From Syngnathus acus (Eukaryota > Chordata > Actinopteri > Syngnathiformes > Syngnathidae), in NCBI RefSeq assembly GCF_901709675.1, contig NC_051088.1:15490193-15554192 (forward strand): a stretch of DNA of 64,000 nucleotides, given 5' to 3'. The translations under genes were made by a program, and so were the position numbers. Shown piece by piece: positions 1 through 18,300 of this stretch (position 1 is its first letter; every line of letters starts with the position of its first letter). The notes under the pieces were generated by a model. The model made no database searches, had not been told where the DNA came from, and saw only the letters and a list, made by a program, of their open reading frames with translations.

Positions 1-1
1 T

Positions 2-6198
<6,197 letters not shown>

Positions 6199-6293
6199 GA
6201 AGTGAACGATGAAGAGCTGGAAGTATGCTGAGCAGGAGCAAGACAAAAGCTTCAAGATGTCCTCAACTCTCAAATGACTTTGAGAGTGGAGAG

Positions 6294-6300
6294 CTATATA
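6294..6300 (-). promoter_or_regulatory. Possible TATA box of abi3bp
   Basis: On the minus strand a CTATATAGC sequence lies about 95 bp upstream of the abi3bp ATG at 6198, a distance that allows a short 5' UTR. It was judged by sequence and spacing only. Confidence 0.4.
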
Positions 6301-7005
6301 GCTGCAGCAGGGGGTGTGGCCCTTCCTGAAACATTAACTTTTGCCTCTTGGATAACACTCCCACCCCCCTCATCACCTCCGAGGGGAAAGAGGAAAGTCC
6401 CAAAACATGACAAACACACCCGAAGTTGAGGGTCGTCCCCTGGAGAGCAGGATTGAATCTCAAATTAGTGCTGATTGCGATCACAAACATTAATCATCAG
6501 TCCAGATCAACAAGACCACGTGCTGGATTGTTTATATTTTTTTACTCGTGAAAACGTGGCCGACAGGAGTCGTTCTGTGAAGCGTTTGGTTTTAAACGAC
6601 GACCGATGACAAGAATGCAATGGGCAAATTTAATTATAAACACTCAACAAACATCTGTCGACAGGACACAGCAGATAAACATCCAAGGGTGCAGCTGCAA
6701 GACATTCAGATGTGCACGGGAAATTCGTGTTACGTTAGAGAGGCTGGATACTGTTGCTTTGAATAGGGCAGGCTTTACTGGTGATGAACTGACTGACAAC
6801 TGCTAGGACACGCTTCAACTCGCCTCTCGCAGTATACGACTCAATATGGGCCCTTTGCTTTCTTTGGCCCGTCACACAGTGCCTCCGTGTTTCATCTTGT
6901 AAAACTGAATTGGTCCTCATTAAACCATTTAATAAGGTGTCACTAACACGCCCCCGGCCGGCTCCAAGCTTACGCTTCCCATCCTGGGCTCGTACTGCCT
7001 TAGAC

Positions 7006-7130
7006 CAGGGGTGTCAAACTAATTTTTTTCACGGGCCGCATTGTAGTCATAGCTTCTTTCAAAGGGCCATTATGACTGTCAACCCAAATAAATGTATGAG
7101 CACCTCATATTATACACAGTAAAAGCTACA
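7006..7130 (+). repeat. hAT-like MITE end (CAGGGGTGTCAAACT terminus)
   Basis: The sequence CAGGGGTGTCAAACT followed by a CACGGGCCGCA stretch is the well-known terminal segment of hAT-like vertebrate repeats. The right end is not recognisable, so this is a fragment of uncertain length. Confidence 0.6.
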
Positions 7131-8225
7131 AAACAAACTGACAAATCACAATTGACAATTTTCAAATCAGACGAGTAAAAACTGGTAAAATATTTCAAAA
7201 AAAGAATTAAAAGTGAAGACAATTTGCAATTCTAGTAATGACACACGAATTTGAGTTGTATTTAACTTTTAAATTCAATACATTTGCATTTAAAAACTGT
7301 TTCTAAACGCTTATTTATCTACAAGTGTATTTAGCCTTATGTGTCATACATTCTACTTGAATCATTTAAGAACTTTTTTTTTTTTTTTACTTGTTCAAGC
7401 AGTGCATAGTGTGGCAGTGGATTATGATATAAAAATAGAAAATACCCGAAAGTTGAAGTTTATTAACCAATCCGAGGAGACTTCCTGCCAAAATGTGGGC
7501 ATTGCGGCACGTGCATGACATCACGGTAAGCAACAGCGGAGCTTACATAACCTGCAGAACAAAGCTGCCTATTGTGTACCACAGGACTGGTCAGCATTTG
7601 AGCCCCACACACAAAGATTCCGCCCGCTCACTCGCTCAAGGTTGTCCCTCTGAGCATGTTCATCATTATCAACACATACTTTTGTTTGACTGCTAATTGT
7701 TTTCAGTGGTGGGAAGTAAAGAAGTAACAAGCTTTTCACCTATTTACTTGTCAGATGACTTTACTTTTACCTCTTTTTTTTTTTTTTTTTGTCCAAATGG
7801 TATTGTTACTCTTTTTAACCATTGCGGATGGCGACGTCGAAAAGATGCAATTGACATTTTGACTGATTGAGCTCTTGGAGTCTTATAAGGCAAAAGAAAT
7901 GGAGAATCAAGATAATTCATCCTTGCCTGGATTTTATTGTTACGTTGTCATCTCCACAAATGAAACCACTAGTTTCCTATAATCAAAAATGATCTGCCTA
8001 TCTGAAAAACAATTTCCTTATTTATTTGCTATCAGTTATCATTAAGATCATTTAGCAATTGATGGAAAGATGCTAGGAACCGATCAGCAAACCATCTGCT
8101 CCGATTTACATGCTTCATTTGCGCACGGGTTTCACTAGCTGCACATCTGACTCAACATTTTAAAAGCACTATCCATCAGTAACCAGCTCGACACACTCGG
8201 ACCATCGCTTTTCCACATTAGGGGT

Positions 8226-8440
8226 GCGGTTGAGTTGATGAAGCCTATCCCAGCTGACTCTGGGCGAGAGGTGGGATACACCCTGGATTGGTCTGCAGCC
8301 AATCGTAGGGCACATACACACTCACTTTCACGGACAATTTAGAAAGACTTCAATAAACTTAACATGCGTGTTATACGGATGTGGGAGGAAGTTGAAGTAT
8401 CTGGAAAAACATGCGCGCAAGCACGGGCTGTCGCCCTGAT
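8226..8440 (+). repeat. Degenerate copy of GGATGGAT-family fish repeat
   Basis: Contains AGCCTATCCCAGCTGACT, then CTGCAGCCAATCGTAGGGCA, then ATGTGGGAGGAAG in the same order as the much better copy at 15053-15346. It is diverged and has internal loss. Confidence 0.65.
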
Positions 8441-10530
8441 GTGCCAGCAATGTGCGTCGAGGTTCAGTAGCGCAAATCACATTGAACAGCTAAATAAATA
8501 TTTGAACTGGCTAAGTAAAATATTTTTCATTTTCAATTCAGAATTTGATAAAGATGCAAACTATTTTTTCTGAGCGTTTTGGTTAAATGCCAAAATAAAA
8601 TGTTCTGTGTAGCTGTTAACTGATTTCATAAATGTACACTATGCTGCCATATGATATGAAAATGACATAAATGTTAGCCTCACTTTAGTTGTAAAATGGG
8701 TTTGGTGGTTCAGATTTTCTTTTTTTCTGTGGGAGAACAAAAGGCTCTTTGAGTATTTAAGTTTGCTGAGCCCCACATTACAATATTTACACAGATAATG
8801 GCGGGACTGTGTTTATTTACTCAACAGCAGATGGCAGAGGCATATAATAATAACTATTACAAAACTGTATCTTCAATGTATTTTTAAATGAAAAAATACT
8901 ATGAAGGAAAAATAGAGAGAAACACCAACGTCATCTTAAGACTGTTGATGCGCCATGGTAGGTGCTGCTGTTTGGATTAGCGAGTGAGTTCAAACGGGCT
9001 CAGTGATTTACTATTTAGTGTCCGCTTCTTCTTTCAACAGTGGCCCCCCGAACCTGCAATTTGTGCATGTGCAAATATAGATATCTAGCTCTCATTAGTG
9101 TAAATAAAGGAATGAAAAAGTGGAGCAAATCGGCCAGTGATTCTTTGGCTTGCCACTGTTTTGTGAATCACCATTCCATAGGCTGTCGGCTGGCAGCCAG
9201 CAGCCTCCGCAGGCCCTTGAGTCGAGCCCTTGGGGTAATTACCTGGGCAATTGTCGTCTTTTTCTTTTCCAAACGCCTTGAACGCTTTGCCAGAACTTCA
9301 GTACGGAGGCCTCGGGATCCTGCCGCAGGAGACCAAAAGAGGGAAGCCAGAACACAGAAAGTTCTTCAGGAGCTGCTGGGAAAGCAGTTTAGTAGTCAAT
9401 CAAACACAGGTGGAAAATTCAAACAAAATAGCTAAGAGACAAACAACTTCCAAAAAACATTGGTTGTTCGACTCGTGTGTGTTTAGTTTCTTCAGTGACT
9501 CACGTGCACATACCCGATTCGGCTCCAACGTCCCTCTTGACTTGTCAGGTTTTCCAGATGAAGGAAACACGCGTGCGACAACGAGCGGTCCCGCATCTTG
9601 ACATCAACACATCTCGTCATTATCCGGAGGACACACACTTTCCTTCCATGTGTTGCGATTTTGGAAAAGGATTTGCAGAAGTTGCTTTTGTGGCCGCCAT
9701 CATATGAGTTTCTCTACTTGGGTCTTGGATGGTCTCAGGTCTGGAAAGCAGAGCAGCAAAGACCTCAACCGCAGCTTAAACGAGACGTTTTGTGAGCAGA
9801 CGCCAAACTCCGAGACGTATTCGCCACCGCACTTCCGTTTTATTCTACCCTTCAACCTTGTGTTCTTATTCTGACGTTCTGTATTGGTAATCATTTCGTC
9901 ACAACTTTCATGAGCCAAACCTCCCTTGAATTGACGTGGCGGCAGATGTGACCTTTCACCTCTGCCATTAAGGCTACTTGTTCTTCATGTGCTCCTGAAT
10001 AAATGCCTGCAGAAAACTTTTGCTGTCTTCAGTTATACAAAGACTGAAGGGGAAAGGAAGAAACACACTTGAGTGTTTATGTTTGTATGTTTGTTATGTA
10101 ACAGCAACAGACCACCTTGTGGTCGGGGCGGGCGAGCGGGAAACAACGGAATTTACCTTTAATGAGCAGTTACAGTACGCCTTCCAACTTCCTGTTGGAC
10201 GGACGGCGGGACGGCTGGATGGAGATGCAAAATCATAACCCTCAAACAAAACTAAAAAACATGTTTAGTTTGGTCAAATCATTGAGTGCCAGGAGCAAAC
10301 ACATTTCTCCTTTGCGTGCATGTAAATATGTCAGTGAGTCATAAGGAGACACAGTAAAAAATATTTTCATTTTATTTTAGAAAAGGGTGCTGCTCGCACA
10401 AACACACCGGACAGTCATTTCGGTCTACGATTGGACCGATAGAAAACATGATACAAAACACAAGACAATCTTCGGCAAAGCAGCTTGTTTGTTTCTTGTC
10501 CAACATGTAGACATCCAGACCAAGCATGTC

Positions 10531-10700
10531 CACCTCCGGTCCTCAAGGGCTGCTGTCCTGCCTCCCTCGTCTGACACGTGATTAAAATGATCAGCAAGCT
10601 CTGAAGGAGCCTGATAACGATGATCCTGATCATTTCAATCAGACGGCAGGGAAAAGAGGCAAGACAAGCGGCCCTTCAGGACCGAGTTTGGACACTCCTG
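10531..10700 (+). repeat. MITE with imperfect terminal inverted repeats
   Basis: The left end CCTCCGGTCCTCAAGGGC pairs imperfectly with the inverted right end, where GGCCCTTCAGGACCGAG is followed by TTTGGACACTCCTG. The termini resemble hAT-type CAGGGGTGTCCAAACTC ends. The middle carries TGATCCTGATCATTTCAATC. A second copy, interrupted by another element, is at 61878-62216. Confidence 0.65.
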
Positions 10701-11504
10701 ATCTATAGACAAACAAACCCACAAGGAAAGTCAATATAGGGTGACTAGATATAGCTGTGCAATAAACTTTCAAGTATGCTTTGTTTGGAGTTTTAGGTAG
10801 CACAAATTTGACCGTAAAGTTTTTTTTTTTTGATAAAGTCTTTACCATTTATTAAGCCTTGACGAATCCTTGTGCCTGAAAGATTTATTCACCAACTATT
10901 CAAGTTCAATGTGATCATTTCAAAGGTGAACTTCAGACTAAGTGGGAACATAATTAAGTTTCAATATGCTAAAAAGATTCTAATGTGATAGACACACACA
11001 AAAAAAGTTCGTTTTTCCATCTTGAGAAAAGTGGGTCAGAATTGTGGGTCTTTTTTGCTAAATTACCATTAAAATATAGAAATATATAAAACAGACATGT
11101 TTGAAATGTTATTAGTAAGAGCGACACCAGGTTATCGTTTAAAAAAAAAATGGAAATGTATCGCCAGGCTACTCTTCATCTATGACTGCTGTAAACATGC
11201 AGGGTGCATGGCTGCACTGTACAGGCGGGTGACCAGACCGAGACAAGAGGAACAAGTTCACTGATCCAGGTTGAAACGCGTAAGTTGTTTCCAGGGCCCC
11301 GAGCTGCTTCATGTCCACAAGCTAACAGAGCAACCAAGGCACTGAGGAGGCGCACGTCGGCCTAAAGAACAAACCCGGGAAAACAGAAGGTTTCTGGAAA
11401 GAGGACAAATTCGCTACATCTCTTGCAGAGCGCGAGCAGCATCAGAGAAATCGATTGACAGTGGAAGCAACAAGGACATGACATCACAGCAGCAAAAAAT
11501 ATTT

Positions 11505-11951
11505 AGGGCCTGATTTACTAAAGGTTTGCACTGGCAAGAATGTTAAATTGCCCTGTTGTTCATTTTGCAGATTCTGGAAGGCAGCTCCTTGTGTCTGGCT
11601 CAGTCCAGCACTCTGGAGTAATGGCAGTGACCTCTACCATTTTCCATAGGATGGGGGAGATGCATCCAATTGCCTTGCACATAGAGTAAGTTGAATCATG
11701 CAAAAATAAAAAAAATCTGTTAAGCAATGTTTGTTTGCCTTTTACGAACACGTCCAACTCAATCACTTCAAATTTGATTGTGGGATTGCGGCGCTCGCAA
11801 ATTTTCCAGTTACATAAAGTGCAAAACCCTCTTTTAATTATAGTCACCACTTTTATACTCGTTGCCAACACGGCTCAATCTGTTAGAGTGAATGAACAAA
11901 ATAACACAATTTAGTGCCCGCTAGATGTGATCTTAGTGAATCAGGCCCTTG
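11505..11951 (+). repeat. MITE, about 447 bp, with GGGCCTGATT terminal inverted repeats
   Basis: Left terminus AGGGCCTGATTTACTAAAG; the right terminus read on the other strand is AAGGGCCTGATTCACTAAG. The interior has no transposase-like frame. No clean target-site duplication is visible by eye. Confidence 0.65.
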
Positions 11952-12390
11952 AAGTGAAGCAAGAAAGGGAAGGAGAAAATCTAATAAGTTGAAAAAACAA
12001 ATGAAACCGGCCAACAACAACCGAAAGATCAGACACGGCCGTGAATAGGGCCAATATTCAAAAGTTGCCTTGCCAAAAAAAAAAAAAAAAGAAACTCTCA
12101 TCACCACCCAGTCCAATCAGGAATTACGCCCGCGCAAGTCAGCACTTTGACAGTCGCAAGCAAAGGCAGCTGACTTTGTAGAAAGACGGTAGTTAACCTA
12201 ACCAATGTTCGTCTACTTCAGGGAGCGATTTGAACACTCAAGATTGCCAGTAAATGAATCAGGTTCATGGCGACTGGTACATGGGGGCCACCCTGAAGAA
12301 ACAATGATTGAGTAAAGTAATGAGGAAAAACTGAAGTATAAAATGAACAATGAACAGAATGACTTTAGTACCCTTTAAGCTTGCAACCCG

Positions 12391-15300
12391 TTATGTGGTC
12401 GAGCTGCCTCGTCGTTCCAGGTATCTGCTCCATGGGGAAAAATAAATAAAAAATACAAAACAAAATAATGATGTTGAAGAATGCCATAAAAGTTACAGAT
12501 TTACATTAAACACCAAATTGAATCAAAGTTCATTTGGAATTAGTAGTATTTCATTCTTAAATTAGTAAATAACGACTTTGAATTCCATTAGTAGCTTTTA
12601 ATAGTGGAATCACTCACACTTGTGTCTGCCGCACAAAGTCTGCAAAATGTTGATCCCTGGCGCACAGCTCGATGAGCTTTAGACGCTCCTGGATCTCCTG
12701 CCGGAGGTCAACAGTCAGTGATTACAAGTCCACAAAATGAACCAAAATGGCGGAATTTTTACTGCAAAGCTCAAGTGACACAGTTCATGTGCCTTTCCTG
12801 ACCATGAACACTTCTTATTTGCACCTAGGGTTCAATTGTGAACACTTGAAGATCAAAAATAGACAATAGTACCCTTTTTACTAATAGCATACACTTACAT
12901 CTTTGGTGAGCGTCATGTTCTGGTAGATATGTCGGACCTCCTCGCTACTGAGCTCGTTAGACGTGGTCGTGGGGCTGCTGTACTGGGGACGCTCGTCGTC
13001 ATAGCGACGGTAATATTGGGTCGTGACCGGGTCGCTCTCAAACATGGGGTTGAATTTAGTGGCACGTTCCAGAGATGGCACGCTGTCACCTCGTCTGCGA
13101 CACAGAAAATTCGTCACCTTGGCAACGAATGAACAAAGATACAAGTGAACACAGAGTGACCACCGTACTGACCTCAGTGGATCCTCCATGTCGTCCGTGT
13201 CATACTGCTCACGCAGAGTCCTGGCCAAGAAGAAGATGATTCCGGCCGCGACCGCAAGGAAACCCGCGACTGAAGCAATGGCAATGCCGACCACCAGTGG
13301 CTCAGAGACGTATTCTTCACAGTGTTCGCCACGGTACCACCAGTTCTCTCCTACACGACACCTGCGGGTGGTAATTCACAATGTCATCTCCTTAACTTAG
13401 CTTTATGTTACAGGTGGCTTTTTCTGGCTCGAACGCATGCTGCCACAATTACCGGCTTAGGAGCGCAGAGCGCAGGCCACTGAGCTAAAAGTCTCGTTTG
13501 ACAACTAAGTAGTCAGCAATCGACATTGCGGCGTAGTATCATGTAATTTTCAAAATGCGCCCGACCTTCATTTTCGACGATTAATGGGCTTAATTTTCTA
13601 TCACCGTCCTTTATGAGTGCTAATTGCCTGCATGTATTCCAACGAATTCGGTATGCTTTCGCCATAAAAACCGTGTAACTCTCCTCTGCTGCAATGAAGG
13701 GAATGAGAGCTTTGATAGGGCCAGGAGTCAAGTCAGCTGTGTTCACACCCACAACGGCGCAATTAAGTCAGACCTCAGCCCTAATATCCAGTCTTTTTAT
13801 TATCATGGTAAAGATGCTCAATTTTGATGGAATTAATTTATCAGTCCGTTTATCCTTGTGTGTTGTTTTGGTCTTAATAATGTGAATCATAAGCTCTTCC
13901 TTTCAAACATTAAATGTATGGATACAACGCTAAAAATGTACTTTCACATTTGACCTCTAACTGTGGGCTTATTGATAAAGTCTATACAGTCGCACAATGG
14001 AAATAAAACACTGGTTTCGCCCATATTTCATGCAAGTAGTCTGACCTGCAGATGGCGCCGTTGCCAGCAATGATGTCACATTTGCCATCATTGAGGCAGA
14101 AGTCTTCCTGCACGTCACAGATGCTCTGACAAGGCAGACCGTCCACGCTCACATATCCAGCGTCACAAACGCACTCAGCCTCGCCGGACCACCGATTGAC
14201 CATACACTGTGAGAAGGCATTACATGCCTGGAACTTACAGGGGTCCGCTTTGTCACCTAAACAGGACGACAGAAGGAGGCTCATTTTTATTAACTACTTC
14301 CATCTATCAAGTTGAACTCCTGTCACTCCTTCTTTGAAAAAATTAATAGGCTGCCCGATGACAATGCATTTGGCGCAAATCAATCTTGGAAACGATGACA
14401 TCAAATAATTATTTGAAATAAGAACATGGATGGGGAATTTCTTGCTCCTCCAGATCTCTTTACAATTCTTGTTAATGCTCCCTGGCTCACCTTCCTTCAT
14501 GTAGCTGATGCGTTTCCCACATTTATAGTTTCCCGAGATCTCAATCAAGTAAGATTTAAGTGGCTTAACTCTGTCGTTTTGCGTGAATCAACGGAGGTCA
14601 AAAAAGTAATGAGACTATTTTAAGAGTGTAAGGAGAAGACATTACAGATTTTTTCCCCCCAAAAGTACAGCAGAGTAAGAGAAAAAGTCATCAGAAAAAC
14701 AAAATACCAGTAATAGCAAAATTGACTTAAAGACAATAAAGTATCCCCTAAAATATCTTTTTAACAGGTTGGGAGCTGAAATGAAGACAACAGAGTGAAC
14801 TGTGCAGACGCAGGTCACAAAGATGGCGACTGACCAGTGTGGCTCTATTCCGCTCACGTTCGTCCTAGACAGATTAATTCGGCCGCATGCAACTTGCCTG
14901 CAGCGCTTGCGTGTCAAGAGTCTTTGCAGACTGGAGTCCTCAATAATAACATTAGTTTTTCCAATTGAATTAGATCAGCGTTAGCTCAGCGTGTTAACAG
15001 CAGATAGGGTTAAATTAGCAAGTGGTTGCTTCTCGTAAGCGCCATACTTTTTCAGTCATCAGGCAGTAGGCAGGGAACACCCTGAACTGGTTGCTAGCCA
15101 ATCGCAGGGCTCACAGAGACGAACAACCATCCACACTCACACCTAGGGACAATTTGGAGGGCTCAATCTGCCTACCAAGCATGTTTTTGGGATGTGGGAG
15201 GAAACCGGAGTGCCCGGAGACAACCCACGCAGGCACGGGGAGAACATGTAAACTCCGCACAGGAAGGTCAAAGCCAAAATCAAACCCAGCACCCCTGCAA

Positions 15301-18300
15301 TGTGAGGCAGACGTGCTAACCAGTGCATCACCATGCCGCCACCATTAATGACCTATTTAAATAAAATGCAAAGATGAACATTTTCTGCCACATTTCTGGC
15401 TTCTATTTAAGAACAACCATCTGCTATCAACTGTCACCAGTTGCTATCAGCAGCATTTTTACTGCACATTCCAACAAGTTCCAACAAGACGCTCTCTGTC
15501 TTACCTGATTCAACATCCAGTGAGTACTTATCAATGGCCAGGTTCATGGTCTGGTAGGCAGTGTTAGCAAAGTCCTCAAGGATGAGGAAAACATTATTGG
15601 CATCACCTCTCGAAACGGGTTTGCCAAATCTCATGCGGCTATTGACCACAATACTGCCATTTCTGAAGTTGAGGATCTCTAAATTCTGGAAATTGTTTAG
15701 GTTGGACTGCAAGTGTGGAACTAGCTGAAATAAACACAAAGTCAAACATAAAATGTTATTCTTGTGTCAGGTTTTCGCTCCATATTGAATCAGTTCTTAC
15801 CAGTTGCAGGAACCGTTGCTCCAAGGCTTTGTATTCAGAGGAGCTCTTGTTGAAAAGGTCCATAGAGAATGCCATGTTGGTCACCCTGAGTCTGAAAAAC
15901 ACCGTCAGGGCTTGGATCGGCCTGGTCGGCAATGCAATAGCATCTAGCTCTGAGCCCTGTGCCCCGCTGGAGTAGCCGCTGCTGTCACCATCTGTTACCA
16001 TGTTGCCATACTGGAACACGTCAAGGGTGACATCCATGTCTGTCACACCAGAGTGCTTGATAGTCTGGATTTCGGTCGCTTCTGTACTGTCGCTGTTTTC
16101 CAGAAGCATTGGAGTTACCGTTTGGAGGACTTCCAAATTTGTTCCTAAATCCTCATCTGGTTTTTTTACGTTGACTTCTGATGACACCGTGCTGAATAGA
16201 CCATGATCTTCATGATTGGAGTGCTCAGGATTATGAGAGTCGTCGTCTTCAGGCGCCGAATCTGACACGCGAGTGAAAGGTGAATCCTTCTCAGGAGAAA
16301 GAGCAATAGGGTTAGGGTCTGAACTAACAGGAGTTGAAGTGGTAACAGGAGCGGTGGTTGTAGTCATTGTGACAGCTAAAATTTCATCTACAACCAGGTC
16401 TTCATCGAGTGGAATGACAGCTGTTGTTTGCTGCGTTAAGAGGCTAAGTTGGTCCTCTAACACTTCAACCTTATCATGATGGGTTTCTGGAAGTGGCAAA
16501 CTGGGTTCTTCAGGTAGGTTTTCCTCAAGAGGAGATTGAGAAGGTATGGCCTCAAAGTGTGATTCTTCGCCTATAACTGTCATACCTTCTTCAACCGATG
16601 CCCCTTGTGTGGTCTTGAGAAAAGCTTTTGTGGATTCGCTTGTCACTGCCACTTCTGGGTGTTCATCTGCCGAGGTCTGCAGCTGAGGTGCGCCCATAAA
16701 TGCCACCGAATTGTGTTGATCCTGCGTCATCCGAGAATCTTCATAGAGGCCAGATGCTTCCACTGTTTGTACCGACAACTCAACTGTCAAGGTGCCTATT
16801 GGTGAAAATACGGGTGGATCAGCGGTAGAGAACGGTGGGTTTGTGCTAATATGAGGTGGAAATAAAACATGATCCAACAATGGGTTTTCTATGTCTGGCA
16901 TAGAGGCCTCTGATGTAGGAAGTGTGTAAGTGTGTAACAGTGTAGAAGGGGTAGGCTTGAAACCCATGACGCCATCCTGATTGGTTAGTGACTGACCAAA
17001 AGCTTCAATTGCTTTCTGGATTCCATCATCCTCTTCCAGATCCGGTGGTGGCAGGGACTCTAGATGACTTTCACCATAAAAGCTTACTTCTACAGACTGA
17101 AGAAATTCATCCTGCCCGTCTCCCGAGAAACCAGAGCCAGATTCAAAATCCATTGTGACCTCAAGACCTTTCTGAGGAGGTGAAGCATTGGAAGCTTTAT
17201 GATCCTCTTGGACGGGTTGGTTTTCAGCACCAGGAGCATTGCTCACAAGAAAACCCTCCTTTTCAATATTTTCATCAGCTGTCAATCACAGAAACGCACG
17301 ACGGGAACATTAAACACGTCTAACAATGCATCGAGATGAATTAGTCTCGATATTAGTATGATCAAAGAAGATAACATGGGAGAATATAAACAAGTCCGTG
17401 AACATGTTTGAATTGAATCCTTTACTTGAACTCACCTGCTATCCTCTCTGGGATCGGTAAAAATGTTGTACTCTCATCAACTGTGAAAACGTCATTTTCG
17501 CTCACAGCTTTACTCTTTACATTTTTCCACGTGGGGTCAAATAGGAACTCATCCTTTTTCAGATAAATGTCACTGTTCTCCATAACTTGAGTCGGTTCAT
17601 CGGGTGGTCTCTCTGCAGCAAGGACGTTATCCTGTCCAGGTGATTATCACATATTAATCAGAAGGATGAAAGATGGATGTTTGTGTATTTGTTAGTAGTC
17701 ACCATGTTGTCATAGATGTCAGCTGGTCGACTCGTCGGTTTTCCTGGAGGAAACAGATTCTCATCTGTAGGACACAGATGACAAATTTCAACAATTTGTG
17801 ATTCTGAAGTTGATTAATGTGAGTGTCAACTCTGCATTCTTAAGAGATGAAATCTAGATATGTATCCAGTCACCGTTCTCTGTCCCCAGACTACTGTTGG
17901 TCAGGAAGTTGTCTTTGCGTAGAGCTTCCGTAATGTAGTTGCGTAAATCTGTGATAGTGTAAACCACAGTTGGCTCCTCGGCAGCAGCAGGGTAGTTCTT
18001 CTCCACCAGGTTGTTCTGTAGCGTGATGAAATCCATCGTAGCATCAGAGATGCCATCACTATTTGCTGCCAAAGTGATGGCATAGTGGACGTGGACCACC
18101 AGACCCCTAAAAAGACAAAAATCAAACAAAAGCAAATCATTTTCCCACCGTTACCTAATTGCTTATTGCATATGCAGTCATTTTAACTCTTAAAGGTTGC
18201 AGACTTACCGTTCCAGGTCCTTTTGAGGTCTGACAACAGAAAAAAAACACAGAAAAACTGGGAAAAAAGTTCTCAACACAAGTCTGTTGGCAATAATTTC

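Larger units (their letters stand above)
6301..12390. other. Intergenic region abi3bp-impg2 with repeat relics
   Basis: About 6 kb between the 5' side of abi3bp and the 3' end of impg2. It holds AT-rich unique DNA, poly-T tracts (7374-7390, 7773-7790) and the repeats listed separately at 7006, 8226, 10531 and 11505. Open frames here (for example 9040-9435, 131 codons) are low-complexity in origin or have no family resemblance, and I do not call a gene. Confidence 0.6.

Noticed and set aside
9040-9435. 131-codon open frame between abi3bp and impg2
   Set aside because: No family resemblance, no splice partners and odd composition; it lies in intergenic DNA.
15756-17285. Single-exon 509-codon gene
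   Set aside because: It is the large mucin-like exon of impg2, with an acceptor at its start and a donor at 15799-15800, in phase with both neighbours.
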